This document shows positions 1-9,977 of a DNA stretch of 51,295 nt, in pieces. The first letter of the stretch is position 1, and each line of letters opens with the position of its first letter. The DNA is from Candidatus Albibeggiatoa sp. nov. NOAA. Its GTDB lineage: Bacteria > Pseudomonadota > Gammaproteobacteria > Beggiatoales > Beggiatoaceae. Made by a program: the position numbers and the translations under genes. The stretch spans positions 1-51,295 of the forward strand of contig JAOXRS010000232.1 of assembly GCA_025800385.1 (NCBI GenBank), written 5' to 3'. The notes under the pieces were generated by a model that saw only the letters and a program-made list of their open reading frames with translations, did not search any database and was not told the origin of the DNA.

Positions 1-29
1 TTGAGTTGTTGTCGCTGTGAAGGTGGTGC

Positions 30-57
30 ATTATATACACCTCAATTTCTTTGTCAA
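30..57 (-). promoter_or_regulatory. rRNA-type sigma70 promoter (P2-like), reading left
   Basis: On the minus strand there is a perfect -35 TTGACA (52-57), a 16-base spacer and a perfect -10 TATAAT (30-35). The discriminator GCACCACC follows, which closely resembles that of E. coli rrnB P1. The 16-base spacing and GC-rich discriminator are hallmarks of stable-RNA promoters. Transcription would start near 22-24 and run off the left edge. The rRNA operon itself is not in the window, so its identity is inferred. Confidence 0.75.
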
Positions 58-215
58 CCCTTTTTTTAAATCTTTTTGAACTTCCTCTAAGTTTTAATCT
101 GAAATCGATCTAAACTTAAATTACGCTCAACTAACATCTAAATACTTATAAAAGGTTGTTTTCACTTAACTTCCGACTCAGCGTTCATTCCGCTGTGCCC
201 CGTGAAAGATTGCGC

Positions 216-243
216 ATTATACAGAACCTACATACAACGTCAA
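216..243 (-). promoter_or_regulatory. rRNA-type sigma70 promoter (P1-like), reading left
   Basis: On the minus strand this is -35 TTGACG (238-243), a 16-base spacer, -10 TATAAT (216-221) and a GCGC discriminator. It lies 186 bases upstream of a second promoter of the same design, giving the tandem P1-P2 arrangement typical of gammaproteobacterial rrn operons. Both promoters are preceded by A/T-rich tracts that could act as UP elements. The rest of 1-412 shows no gene. Confidence 0.72.
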
Positions 244-412
244 CTGCTTTCCACATCTTTTTTGAAACTTATTTATATATTTTTTAAGAATCGAGTAAAA
301 TCAATTAGTTACAAAACACATTTTTATCAGCTTATTTCTATCTCTAATACATAATGTCATTGTATATGGCAGAATCAACGTCTATTAAGTTACTTTTATA
401 GGTATCTCTGAA

Positions 413-613
413 ATGAAACGCTTATTTACTATAGTATGTTTATCTTTTATCGTTGCTTCTTGTAGTAATCAATCAGTATATGAGTCAGTCAAAGCCAACC
501 GTATTAATGAATGCAGAAAATTACCCCAAGCTGCATATGAAGAATGTATGGCTAGATACAGTCAATCTTATGATGAATATGAAGCTGAGCGACAAGACTT
601 ACTTAAGAACTAA
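413..613 (+). CDS. small lipoprotein (66 aa)
   Basis: A short protein with an N-terminal signal for lipidation: a basic start (MKR), a hydrophobic stretch and a lipobox V-A-S-C with the acylated cysteine at residue 17. The mature part is about 50 residues, charged, and has a cysteine pair (NECRKLP...EECM) followed by a tyrosine-rich SYDEYEAER segment. Tiny lipoproteins of this design occur in many gammaproteobacteria and their function is unknown. It is probably anchored to the outer membrane. It sits 40 bases upstream of the FixH-like gene and could be co-transcribed. A second frame overlapping it (453-644) has no such features and is not called. Confidence 0.7.
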   Translation: MKRLFTIVCLSFIVASCSNQSVYESVKANRINECRKLPQAAYEECMARYSQSYDEYEAERQDLLKN

Positions 614-653
614 TGGTACACTTTTCTGTCACAATTTAACCTAGGTAATATTT

Positions 654-1163
654 ATGACTGATACTGTTAAAAGACCTTGGTATCAAGAACCGTATGTTTG
701 GCTTATTATCCTGTTTCCTTCTTTGGCTGTGGTTGGCGGTATGATTACCATTACGCTAGCAGTCAAATCTTATGATGGCTTAGTGGTAGATGACTACTAT
801 AAGCAAGGTTTACAAATTAACCAGAAGTTAGACCGAGACCATGCAGCAGCACGTCATGGATTGAAAGCGTTTATGACATTTCATGTAAGTGATGAAGTGA
901 TTGCCATTGATTTAGACAAGAGTACAGATTATGAACTACCTAATAGTCTGAATATGACTTTCTATCATCATACTCGCTCAGGTTTTGATACAACTTTGAC
1001 GTTTGAAAAGATGGAAGGCAGTATTTATCGAGGGCGTTTGCCTGATTTAGTTGCTGGTGAATGGACAGTAGAATTATCAGCAGATGATTGGCGTTTGATG
1101 AGTTCAGTTAAAATGCCTATGCCAATGACCCGCGAATTTTTAGTCGAACCTGCTTATCAATAA
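654..1163 (+). CDS. FixH-like (CcoH) family protein
   Basis: A 169-residue membrane-anchored protein. Residues about 1-12 (KRPWYQEPYVW) precede one transmembrane helix at about 14-38. This is followed by the family-typical VDDYYKQGLQIN segment near residues 46-58 and a periplasmic beta-rich domain. FixH/CcoH proteins help assemble or stabilise cbb3-type cytochrome c oxidases and are usually encoded in ccoNOPQ-ccoGHIS clusters. No other cco gene lies in the window, so the link to cbb3 oxidase rests on resemblance alone. The ribosome-binding site is weak. An inverted repeat follows the stop. Confidence 0.7.
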   Translation: MTDTVKRPWYQEPYVWLIILFPSLAVVGGMITITLAVKSYDGLVVDDYYKQGLQINQKLDRDHAAARHGLKAFMTFHVSDEVIAIDLDKSTDYELPNSLNMTFYHHTRSGFDTTLTFEKMEGSIYRGRLPDLVAGEWTVELSADDWRLMSSVKMPMPMTREFLVEPAYQ

Positions 1164-1172
1164 TAGAAGTTG

Positions 1173-1204
1173 ATTGATACAGTTGGATATGTCGCTGTAT
1201 CAAT
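1173..1204. repeat. inverted repeat (possible terminator without U-tract)
   Basis: ATTGATACAG (1173-1182) and CTGTATCAAT (1195-1204) form a perfect 10-base stem with a 12-base loop. It lies between the end of the FixH-like gene and the convergent exoprotein gene. There is no T-run on either side, so a bidirectional intrinsic terminator is only a possibility. Confidence 0.45.
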
Positions 1205-1230
1205 CCTACTATAGTCAAGCCATCAACTAG

Positions 1231-4200
1231 TTAACGACACATATTTTTACCATAAGCATCACTAGAACGCCAATCACCAATAAAATCATTGGGTCGTTGA
1301 TATAGACTAACTTTTAAACTCAATGGCGGTTGGAATTCTGTTGGTAACTGTCCCGCTAATGCAGCTCTACACGCATCATGAACTTGCACACTTTTAATAA
1401 AACTCTTATCCAAATGTAATAAGTCATTGCTCACTGTCTCTGCAGGCGAGTCAATTTGTACATGACCGTCAATTCCTAATTGTGAAGAAGCTGAAACGAG
1501 ACTACTTGGAGTTCTAAAAAACTGATCGGCAACAATTTGAATGTTCCCACCATTACCTTGATAAGCTTGTGCAACCAACTCTGAATGATTCATGACTAAA
1601 AATTGTGGTGCAGTTAACGTCAATCCACCACCATTACCAAATCCATCTTCAACACTAGTACTTATTTCACTACGATTTAAATAGGTACTCTGCTCAATAT
1701 TCAACGTAATACCACCACCGCCACCACTAATAGACTCGGTACTAATTTCCGTGTCATTGGCAAGTTGCAATAGATTCGCAGCAATCGAAATATTGCCCGC
1801 ATTACCTCCATTTATATTTAATACACTTTCAGAAGTAATTCGTGCTTGTGTATCTAACGATAACTGGTTCACTTTAAAAGCAATATTGCCTGCATCTTGC
1901 CCACCTGCACTAGAGGTTGAGATCGTACCATGATTGCTTAGCTTTATTTGCCCCGCATTAATATCAATTTGGCCACCACGACCTGCTTGCACACTGTCAT
2001 GAATGGATTGGGAATAAATACCACTAGTGGCTTGATTATAAGTTTTTGGCGAATAGTTATTTAAGTATTCAAATTGGGTGGCTAAAGGTTCATACAACGC
2101 AATGTGATTGGCATCACCACGAATATCGAGAGACTCAGTAACACTAATATTGATATGTCCCGCATTTGCTTCATGGTTAGTGCTTGTACCGATAATACCA
2201 CCATCTTCAATTAACAAACGTTGTGCTTCAATCGTAATACTACCAGCATCACCTGTATTACCATCAAAACCCAAACTCAAAGCATAAATACCACTCCCAA
2301 ACCCATATTCAGTTTCACCATGTAAATTAACACCAGATAAAACAACATCTTCAGCCTTAATATTGATATTCCCACCTTGTAAAGTTTTGCCTTCCTTGAC
2401 TGCAATTGCACTGACTGAAATTTGTCCACCATCAGATAATAAAATTCGCCTAGCTTGAATATCGACATGTCCACCCATACCCGAAGTTGAAGGGCGTACA
2501 TGCTCAAATTCAGCTTCAACATAAGAGCTAATATGGCTGGCTGAACCATCTTCACTGATTTCTCTGTTGCCTTCAATTTGTATCGTATCGCGTACAACAA
2601 TCGTCACATTACCTGCGTTGCTACCTTTCTGGTCGAGATTTTCCGTACTGCCTTCACTCGATGAATAAATACCAGAACCATTTTTTAAATAAATATTATT
2701 TGCCTCAATCGTGACATGCCCCGCATTACCCGTAAATTCTGTATCTGACTTGATCGCACCATATTGATCTAAAATCACATCACCCTGATTATTTAATACG
2801 ATCCCTCCCGCATTGCCGTTACCTTCCGTACTCGCACTAAATTCAGCATGATTGATAATGGTCAAATCACCTTGATTATCAACATAAATATAACCACCAT
2901 CGCCATCACCATCCGTACCCGAAGCAATTTCCATCTTATCTGACAAATGCATATCACCAAAGTTTTTAATCGTGATATCACCTGCGTTACCTTGTGCCTT
3001 GGTATTGGACTCAATCCAAGATTTGCCACTTAAATTCATATCTTGTTGATTGGTAATCGTGACATGTCCTGCATTACCTTGCCCCGTTGTACCAGAATTA
3101 ATTGTCGAATTATGTAAATTGATGCTCCCCTGATTATCAATCGTCACATCACCTGCATGGCCTTGGGCTTGATGCGTATAAGCACTAACCAGCGATTCAT
3201 TTAACTTAAAGTCACCATTATTTTGAATCGTAATATGTCCTGCATGACCTTTACCATAAGTATTAGAGCTAATTATGCTGTTATCTAAACTCAATGACTG
3301 TGCTGTAATAGAAATATCACCCGCATCACCTAAGGCATTGGACGCTGTAAATGCATCGATTTCCGAATCTTGCAAAGTTAAATGACCTTGGGTTTCAATC
3401 AAAATATTGCCTGCATGACCAAGGCTTTCAGTACTCAAATTGATTTTAGACTGGTTTAAAGTCATGTTACCCTGAGCACGTATAGTCGCATGGCTGGCAT
3501 GATCGTGTGCTAAAACAGTTGAAACAATATTACTATTATCAAATGTTAACTGATTGCTTTGGATAAACAACCAACCCCCATGATTTTCAGCCGCCACATT
3601 ATTTAAGCGAATATCTGCAAACTGGTTAAACCCTGTTAATTGCACTTGCTCAGACTGAATCGCCACCTCACCTTGAGATGCGACCCCAATTAGATTAATA
3701 CGGCCTTGAGAGAAATGTGCTAAAGGTAAAGCACTGTTTTCATCATAATGTCCTGAAATAGTGATTTCACCACCGATAAGAGAAAACTGTTGATTGTTAG
3801 GTAGTTGAAGAGGGGCTTTTGTATAATCCAATGCGCCATTTTCATCATAATAAGTTGCAGCAAGTTCTTGACTGATTTCACCTGCACCACTGACTGTGAT
3901 TGGAGCGGGGCTATTGGTTAGAAATCCAAAACTGGCAACAGGAGCAACCGTTAAAAGATCATGTGCTGGAAAGCGGGCATGAAATTCACCACCATCGGAT
4001 AACTTAATATAGTCTGCCGTCGAAGCGTGAAAGCTACCTTGTATTTCTAATCGCGCTGATGTTCCAAATAAAACACCATAAGGATTGAGAAAATAAAAAT
4101 CTGCACTGGGTATCGTAGAACGGATTGTGCCATTAATGAAGCTCGACTCGCCCCCTATTACCCGAGAGATAATATTTTGAATGTGTTCAGACCCTGAAAA

Positions 4201-4404
4201 TTGTGCAATTTCACCCTGATTCAAATTAAACGAATCAAACGTATGAAATAAATTACTACCTACCGTTTGCCCGAAATCCTGCGAAATCTCAAACAAACCA
4301 TTGTGAGTTGTCAACAAGTCATTGTTAATTGAAATATCTGCTTGTGCAATATGGCTAAAACACATCCACAAGACCAGTATCCGTATGTTCATTGTTTGCC
4401 CCAT
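1231..4404 (-). CDS. TpsA-like filamentous hemagglutinin family exoprotein
   Basis: A 1057-residue secreted protein. A signal peptide covers about residues 1-22 (...FSHIAQA). The following TPS (two-partner secretion) domain has the expected DFGQTVGSNLFHTFDSFNL and GSEHIQNIISRV segments and an NPYG motif at 107-110, a variant of NPNG. The rest is a right-handed beta-helix-type repeat region. Between about residues 380 and 570 at least six units of 28-29 residues follow each other, each starting like NAGHVTI. Such proteins are exported through a TpsB (FhaC/ShlB-like) outer-membrane pore and act in adhesion or aggregation; no TpsB gene is in the window. Met5 is an alternative start, preceded by GGGGC. 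Confidence 0.85.
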   Translation of the reverse strand: MGQTMNIRILVLWMCFSHIAQADISINNDLLTTHNGLFEISQDFGQTVGSNLFHTFDSFNLNQGEIAQFSGSEHIQNIISRVIGGESSFINGTIRSTIPSADFYFLNPYGVLFGTSARLEIQGSFHASTADYIKLSDGGEFHARFPAHDLLTVAPVASFGFLTNSPAPITVSGAGEISQELAATYYDENGALDYTKAPLQLPNNQQFSLIGGEITISGHYDENSALPLAHFSQGRINLIGVASQGEVAIQSEQVQLTGFNQFADIRLNNVAAENHGGWLFIQSNQLTFDNSNIVSTVLAHDHASHATIRAQGNMTLNQSKINLSTESLGHAGNILIETQGHLTLQDSEIDAFTASNALGDAGDISITAQSLSLDNSIISSNTYGKGHAGHITIQNNGDFKLNESLVSAYTHQAQGHAGDVTIDNQGSINLHNSTINSGTTGQGNAGHVTITNQQDMNLSGKSWIESNTKAQGNAGDITIKNFGDMHLSDKMEIASGTDGDGDGGYIYVDNQGDLTIINHAEFSASTEGNGNAGGIVLNNQGDVILDQYGAIKSDTEFTGNAGHVTIEANNIYLKNGSGIYSSSEGSTENLDQKGSNAGNVTIVVRDTIQIEGNREISEDGSASHISSYVEAEFEHVRPSTSGMGGHVDIQARRILLSDGGQISVSAIAVKEGKTLQGGNINIKAEDVVLSGVNLHGETEYGFGSGIYALSLGFDGNTGDAGSITIEAQRLLIEDGGIIGTSTNHEANAGHINISVTESLDIRGDANHIALYEPLATQFEYLNNYSPKTYNQATSGIYSQSIHDSVQAGRGGQIDINAGQIKLSNHGTISTSSAGGQDAGNIAFKVNQLSLDTQARITSESVLNINGGNAGNISIAANLLQLANDTEISTESISGGGGGITLNIEQSTYLNRSEISTSVEDGFGNGGGLTLTAPQFLVMNHSELVAQAYQGNGGNIQIVADQFFRTPSSLVSASSQLGIDGHVQIDSPAETVSNDLLHLDKSFIKSVQVHDACRAALAGQLPTEFQPPLSLKVSLYQRPNDFIGDWRSSDAYGKNMCR

Positions 4405-4517
4405 GATTTAACTAATTAGTGAAGCGAAGTCAGTATCATTGCATTGATAGAAAATCAGTTCTCACTTTATTTATAGTCATCATCAATCAGCTTGCATACT
4501 TTGTAACTCTCATTGTA

Positions 4518-5492
4518 TCAGTGCAGTTCGTAAACTCTCAGACGTAAAATATACAACCCAAATAAGGCCAATAAACCCATGACTAACGGAATTCGATATA
4601 AGTGAGTACGCTGCAAATAAATACGACTATCTGCTTCTGTTTTCTGTAAATTTTTATCAATCGTATCATAAACTTGACTCAGTGCATTTAAGTTAGTTGC
4701 AGAAAAATATGCACCGCCCGTCATTTTGGCAATTTCACGTAACGTTTGTTCATCAAAGCCACGCCCAAACATGCCTGAAACTTGCCCCACCCCAATTGTA
4801 TAAATCTGAATATTATATTGCTTGGCTAACTCTGCTGCTTTCAACGGCGACAATTTACCCGCTGTATTTTCACCATCTGTAAGCAAAATCAATACTCTGG
4901 AATCTTCTGGCCGTTCACGTAATTTTTTGATTGCTAAGCCGATAGAGTCACCGATTGCGGTTTTTTGTCCCGCCATCCCGATTTCAGACCGTTCAATAAA
5001 GGATTTAATTGCTTGGTTATCCAAAGTCAATGGTGATTGTAAATAAGCATGATCGGCAAATAATATTAAACCAATCCGATCCCCAACCCGTTTATCTATG
5101 AAAGGTACAAGTACGGCTTTGACTGCTTGTAAGCGAGTGATTTGGCGTTGGCGCAAAGTAAAATCATCTTGTAGCATCGACTCGGATAAATCCACCGCTA
5201 ACATCAAATCATAACCTGATTGCCTGACTTCAATATGTTTATCTACCCACTGTGGCGACATGGCGGCTAATACAAAACCAATCCAAGTCAACCACAATAA
5301 CACCCAGCGCAAAATCACCCAGCGATTGCGTACTGATGTGACACCTGCAGTTTGAAACGCCTGTTGCAAAAAAGCCAGATTGGGCATACGAATTTGTGGC
5401 AAATGCGATGCTTGACGCTGCGGCCATAACCACCACACTAAAATTGGAATAGGAAGTAATAACGCAAACCAAGGATATTGAAAGCTAAACAT
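4518..5492 (-). CDS. BatA-like von Willebrand factor A membrane protein
   Basis: A 324-residue inner-membrane protein. Hydrophobic helices at about residues 8-22 and 58-78 are followed by a vWA domain with the metal-site motif D101-L-S103-E-S105 and the later TDGEN segment. A C-terminal helix lies near residues 297-316. BatA/BatB-type proteins usually stand in operons with a MoxR ATPase and a DUF58 protein; none of these is nearby, so this is an isolated member. The frame is open upstream to 5555, but the extra 21 residues are not membrane-like. The start at 5492 puts the first helix where the family has it. Neither start has a convincing Shine-Dalgarno sequence. Confidence 0.75.
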   Translation of the reverse strand: MFSFQYPWFALLLPIPILVWWLWPQRQASHLPQIRMPNLAFLQQAFQTAGVTSVRNRWVILRWVLLWLTWIGFVLAAMSPQWVDKHIEVRQSGYDLMLAVDLSESMLQDDFTLRQRQITRLQAVKAVLVPFIDKRVGDRIGLILFADHAYLQSPLTLDNQAIKSFIERSEIGMAGQKTAIGDSIGLAIKKLRERPEDSRVLILLTDGENTAGKLSPLKAAELAKQYNIQIYTIGVGQVSGMFGRGFDEQTLREIAKMTGGAYFSATNLNALSQVYDTIDKNLQKTEADSRIYLQRTHLYRIPLVMGLLALFGLYILRLRVYELH

Positions 5493-5708
5493 GATGACAT
5501 TTTTAGTTTTGAACTGCTGTGCAATATAGGGGTATTCCGCGCGAGACTCAAGCATTGGCTTTAATCCAAGTCCATTGATTTCCTTTAAATAAGGTAACTG
5601 TCACATTTTTGGTCTACTATAAAAATGATTTTTGCAATTAAATTCAAATTTTTCTTGTATAAATCATCAATCTACAATTATAATAATAAGTTTTTACACA
5701 GATAAGCC

Positions 5709-6869
5709 ATGGTAACAGCAACACACTCTTATCCTGTCTCACGCATTGGTATTATTGGTGGTGGGCAACTTGGCAAGATGACAGCCCAAATTGCGAAACG
5801 CATGGGTTTTTATGTCACCGTTCTTGATCCACAACCGCGCTGTCCTGCAGAACATATTGCAGATGCACAAATTGTCGGCGACTTATATGACGCTAACAAG
5901 CTGGCCGCGCTCGCACATTTAAGCGATGTTGTCACGTTCGATGTCGAACACATTGACACAGAAACACTGAAAAGACTGCATCAAGAAGGCCATACGATTT
6001 ACCCTTCTCCTTACCTACTTGAAATCATCCAAGACAAATTAAAGCAAAAGCAAGTACTTGAACAGCATGGTGTGCCCGTTGCACCTTATACCGCTGTTGA
6101 TAAAGTTGATGCAGCCTATTTACAACAAGCAACATTTCCATTGGTGCAAAAAGCCCGCAAAGGTGGTTATGATGGCAAAGGCGTAGTGGTACTGCAAAGT
6201 GCGAATGATATAGATAAGGTTTTGCATACCCCTTCATTAATCGAAGAATATATTGATTTTGAGAAAGAACTTGCGGTCATGGTTGCACGTAGCGTTAAAG
6301 GCGAAGTGGCGTGTTATCCCGTGGTTGAAATGGTGTTTGATGATCGTACCAATATTTGTGACATTGTCACCGCACCTGCTCGCATTCCTGAAGACATTAC
6401 CCAGAAAGCCTTAGAAGTTGCCGCCCATGCTGTTGAAGCATTAGAAGGGGTTGGCGTGTTTGGTGTTGAAATGTTCTTAACCAAAGAAGGCGATGTACTT
6501 GTCAATGAAATCGCACCACGTCCACATAACTCAGGACACTATACGATTGAAGGCTGTATCACTTGCCAATTTGAACAGCTGGTACGGATTATCACAGGTT
6601 TACCATTAGGCTCGACGCAATTATTAAAACCTGTTGCCATGTTAAATTTACTCGGTGAACCCGATTATCAAGGCACGCCCGTGATTGAAGGTTTATCAGA
6701 CGTATTAAGTATCGAAGGTTTATACTTCCACTTATACGGTAAAGAAATTACTAAACCATTTAGAAAAATGGGGCATATTACTGTGATCGATGATGATTCA
6801 GATCAAGTGATTGCCAAACTGCATAAAGCTAAAAACCTTTTAAAAATCAAAGGACAAAAGCAATGCTAG
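5709..6869 (+). CDS. purK: N5-carboxyaminoimidazole ribonucleotide synthase PurK
   Basis: A 386-residue ATP-grasp enzyme that uses ATP and bicarbonate to convert AIR to N5-CAIR in de novo purine synthesis, in the cytoplasm. The N-terminal [11 protein letters not shown] segment (about residues 14-24), the central [12 protein letters not shown] loop and the [17 protein letters not shown] segment are characteristic of PurK. The length is normal. The stop codon overlaps the start of purE by seven bases (6863-6869), so the two are translationally coupled and act consecutively. PurK-before-PurE is the reverse of the common purE-purK order. Confidence 0.95.
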   Translation: MVTATHSYPVSRIGIIGGGQLGKMTAQIAKRMGFYVTVLDPQPRCPAEHIADAQIVGDLYDANKLAALAHLSDVVTFDVEHIDTETLKRLHQEGHTIYPSPYLLEIIQDKLKQKQVLEQHGVPVAPYTAVDKVDAAYLQQATFPLVQKARKGGYDGKGVVVLQSANDIDKVLHTPSLIEEYIDFEKELAVMVARSVKGEVACYPVVEMVFDDRTNICDIVTAPARIPEDITQKALEVAAHAVEALEGVGVFGVEMFLTKEGDVLVNEIAPRPHNSGHYTIEGCITCQFEQLVRIITGLPLGSTQLLKPVAMLNLLGEPDYQGTPVIEGLSDVLSIEGLYFHLYGKEITKPFRKMGHITVIDDDSDQVIAKLHKAKNLLKIKGQKQC

Positions 6870-7381
6870 ACAAAGCCATTGTGGGTATTATCATGGGCAG
6901 CGATTCCGATTTGCCCGTTATGCAAGATGCAGCAAAGATTTTAGATGAATTAGAAGTCAGGTATGAATTGACCATTGTTTCTGCGCATCGAACCCCGCAG
7001 CGTTTATTTGATTATGCACAACAAGCCGAACAACGCGGTTTAGAAGTGATTATCGCAGGCGCAGGCGGTGCAGCACATTTACCTGGTATGATTGCTTCCG
7101 TTACACCACTACCCGTTATCGGTGTTCCGATCAAAACGGCTAGTTTGAATGGATTAGATTCATTATTATCCATCGTACAAATGCCGGGAGGCGTGCCTGT
7201 TGCCAGCGTTGCAATTAACAATGCTAAAAATGCAGGTTTATTAGCGGCACAAATTATCAGTGGCCAATATCCAGAAGTGCGCCAAGCTGTAAAAGACTAT
7301 AAGCAAAACTTAGAAGCAACTGTCTTGGATAAAGCCCAACGCTTAGAGCAACAAGGCTATCAAGCTTATTTAGGCGGTTAA
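6863..7381 (+). CDS. purE: N5-carboxyaminoimidazole ribonucleotide mutase PurE
   Basis: A 172-residue class I PurE, which converts N5-CAIR to CAIR. The sequence shows [13 protein letters not shown] near the N-terminus, the SAHRTPQR catalytic segment and the [12 protein letters not shown] loop, all family hallmarks. It overlaps purK upstream. Its stop codon also overlaps the stop of the convergent exoprotein gene by four bases (7378-7381), so there is no room for a separate terminator between them. Confidence 0.95.
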   Translation: MLDKAIVGIIMGSDSDLPVMQDAAKILDELEVRYELTIVSAHRTPQRLFDYAQQAEQRGLEVIIAGAGGAAHLPGMIASVTPLPVIGVPIKTASLNGLDSLLSIVQMPGGVPVASVAINNAKNAGLLAAQIISGQYPEVRQAVKDYKQNLEATVLDKAQRLEQQGYQAYLGG

Positions 7382-9795
7382 AAATCAAGCAAATGGCTTG
7401 TGGGGGAGGGTCGCCAATCAAATACTGAATATTTTGAACCTGTATAAGGATGAAAAATAAAATGACTTTGATTGCGCGTTGTACCACACAGTTCAAATGC
7501 TTGATGATGGGTCAAAAACGTTTTTGGCAATGTTAGTAAACCGTATTGAATATCAACCACTGTGTCTAGTTGGATATTGGTTTCACCACTAATACCTAAT
7601 TCTGAAGAAGCATCAAATAATTGCTGATTTGACATCGTGCCTGCTTTGAATAAACCAAAAATATCAATATTAATATTGCCACCATGACCTTGGAACGCTC
7701 TGGCTTGTAGCTGGCTGCCATGATTCGCGATTATAAATTGCGTGCTGAGAGTTAAGTTTCCCCCATTGCCACTGGCCAATTCTGAGCTGGCTGTAATTTG
7801 ACTATTATCTAACACAATATAATCAGTGGCTGTGATATGCAAATTGCCCCCACTGGACAAACTATCAAAAATCAACTCACCCGCTAATTGGCTTTCAATT
7901 CGACTGTTTTGCAAATAAATCCCTTTTGCACTCAGCGTCATATCGCCACCTGAAGTTAAAGAATTCGCATTAATTTGGCCATTGTCACGTAAATTTAACT
8001 GCTGCACATCAATAAATAAATCTCCAGCACGCCCTTTACCCGCCGCAAATGCACTGGTTGCAATCATCCCGCCTGAACCAAGATTCAATTGTTGTGCAGT
8101 GATGCTTAAATTGCCTGCATCTTCATCGCCATAAGTGCCTGTTGCAATCATGCTGGATACATTATCTGTTCGTTTTCCCTCAATATTAATTTCATTTGCG
8201 ACAATACTTACTAAACCACCTTCACCTGACTCAAATGTGCCTGCACCTGCTAATCCACCATTTAGGATATTAATTTTATTTGCATTTAGCACCAAATGTC
8301 CCGCCGCACCCGTTCCATAAGAGCTAGCATCAATCACACTGGGAAAACCATCTTGTCGCTCACCTTGAATCAATAACGTATCAGTGATATTTAAATTTAA
8401 CACCCCACCTTGTCCAATATCAGATGTCGACGCGGTTAAACTCCCTCCATCTAAAATACGCAGCTGAGCAGTTTCTATATAGATTTGCCCCGCTTGGCCA
8501 GAACCTTCTGTGTTAGCACTCACTGTGCTGGGATAACCTGCCTGACTTTCACCCTGAATCACCACACTATCTGTTACTTGAATATTCAGTGCCCCACCTT
8601 GGCCTCTTGCATAAGCAGTGGTACTGATATTTGCACCGTCGAGAATCGCTAATTGCTTCGCTTTCAAATCAATAGAGCCAGTGCTACCACTATTTGTTGA
8701 ACGGGTCATGATGCTAGTTAAAGTATTGTTACTTTCACCTGCAATCGTAATCCGTTCTGCATTTAAATCAATCAGACCACCTTGCCGATTTAAGTTGTCA
8801 TTGAAAATATAAATTTGTCCACCTGAATCCAATTGAATGTCGCGTGCTTGAATCTTAATCGTGCCTGCTTGATTGGGTGCGGTGAAATAATTGTCTGTGA
8901 GAATTTTGCTTGCATTTTCAATCAACACCGTATCCGCTTGAATATCTAATAATTGTCCATCAGCTGTAATTGTTGCTTGATTGGATAAAGTGAAATTCTT
9001 TGCTCGAGCAATGATTTTGCCTTGTTGACCTGTTACAGACAGAGAAAAATTATCAGTTAAAACAATGTCGCCCAATGCGATATTATCAGAAATCTGAACG
9101 TTATGATCTATAATAGAAACTTGCCCTTGACCAGCTAAACTGGCGAGAAAAATCTGTCCTTCAGTCATATCCAGACCGACTAGAGTATTGTCAGGAGCAC
9201 CTTTTAATAAGATGTCACCGCCAAGAAGTGCAATATTTTGTTGAGATTCGAACTGTAAATTTTGAGGGTTACTAGCATCACGGAAAATGTGAATCGGCGC
9301 AGGTTCTGCGTTCAAAAAGCCAAAACTGGAAACCGAAGCCATACTTAATAATTCATTTTGATTTGGCGTAGCATAAAAACGATGATTATCATCAAATTGA
9401 ATAAAATCCGCCGTTGTTGCATAAAAGTGCCCCGTTAATGCTAATTCAGCTTGTGCACCTAATATGATGCCGTTGGGATTGAGTAAGTATAAGTTTGCTT
9501 TAGGGATAGACGAATGTAGTTGACCATTGATAAAACTGGTTTGATCGCCTGAGACACGGGCAATAATATTTTGAATCTGTTCCGACCCAGAAAATGAGGC
9601 AATTTCTCCAGTATCAATATTAAATCGATCAAAGCTGTGAAATAAGTTATGCCCTTTGGTTTGCCCTAGTTTTTGTTCAATTTGATAAATATGATTGGCA
9701 TTAGGGATCAAAGGCTGATTGTCTGATAAATAGATTTCAGCTTGTGCATAACAAGATAGCACCCATAGGGAAAGGAGACTTGACCAGCGCATCAT
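7378..9795 (-). CDS. TpsA-like filamentous hemagglutinin family exoprotein
   Basis: An 805-residue secreted protein, paralogous to the exoprotein at 1231-4404. A signal peptide ends near residue 19 (...CYAQA). The TPS domain follows with [33 protein letters not shown] and a canonical NPNG at residues 106-109. Beta-helix repeats then run to near the C-terminus, with recurrent GGxLNIxxTDSVxIQGE units between about residues 390 and 530. It is probably exported by a TpsB partner not present here. The C-terminus carries a cysteine (FELCGTT) and a tryptophan-rich end, as in its paralog. It is convergent with purE and overlaps its stop. Confidence 0.85.
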   Translation of the reverse strand: MMRWSSLLSLWVLSCYAQAEIYLSDNQPLIPNANHIYQIEQKLGQTKGHNLFHSFDRFNIDTGEIASFSGSEQIQNIIARVSGDQTSFINGQLHSSIPKANLYLLNPNGIILGAQAELALTGHFYATTADFIQFDDNHRFYATPNQNELLSMASVSSFGFLNAEPAPIHIFRDASNPQNLQFESQQNIALLGGDILLKGAPDNTLVGLDMTEGQIFLASLAGQGQVSIIDHNVQISDNIALGDIVLTDNFSLSVTGQQGKIIARAKNFTLSNQATITADGQLLDIQADTVLIENASKILTDNYFTAPNQAGTIKIQARDIQLDSGGQIYIFNDNLNRQGGLIDLNAERITIAGESNNTLTSIMTRSTNSGSTGSIDLKAKQLAILDGANISTTAYARGQGGALNIQVTDSVVIQGESQAGYPSTVSANTEGSGQAGQIYIETAQLRILDGGSLTASTSDIGQGGVLNLNITDTLLIQGERQDGFPSVIDASSYGTGAAGHLVLNANKINILNGGLAGAGTFESGEGGLVSIVANEINIEGKRTDNVSSMIATGTYGDEDAGNLSITAQQLNLGSGGMIATSAFAAGKGRAGDLFIDVQQLNLRDNGQINANSLTSGGDMTLSAKGIYLQNSRIESQLAGELIFDSLSSGGNLHITATDYIVLDNSQITASSELASGNGGNLTLSTQFIIANHGSQLQARAFQGHGGNINIDIFGLFKAGTMSNQQLFDASSELGISGETNIQLDTVVDIQYGLLTLPKTFLTHHQAFELCGTTRNQSHFIFHPYTGSKYSVFDWRPSPTSHLLDF

Positions 9796-9977
9796 GTTGA
9801 ATACTTAGTTGCTGTTGGGAATAGTTGCAATAAATATAGACGAATATATAGGTAGACTGCACTAAAATCGCCAGTGATTCAAATAATTTTAAGCACCAAC
9901 ACAAGCTTCTCGTTATCAATCTCTCCAGCACAGAGCAAATCTTGCCAAACCGTTTTATCAATAAACAGCCAAATGAA

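Noticed and set aside
453..644. 63-codon frame overlapping the small lipoprotein
   Set aside because: It lies in another frame over a gene with a clear lipobox and has no features of its own.
2277..2600. 107-codon minus-strand frame inside the first exoprotein
   Set aside because: It is a frame shadow of the repeat-rich exoprotein with low-complexity composition and no initiation signal.
9737..9961. 74-codon minus frame after mutS, and a 28-codon frame directly after the mutS stop
   Set aside because: The first overlaps the start of the exoprotein gene in another frame. The second (about 9893-9977) reads like protein but has no standard start codon, so it cannot be supported as a gene.
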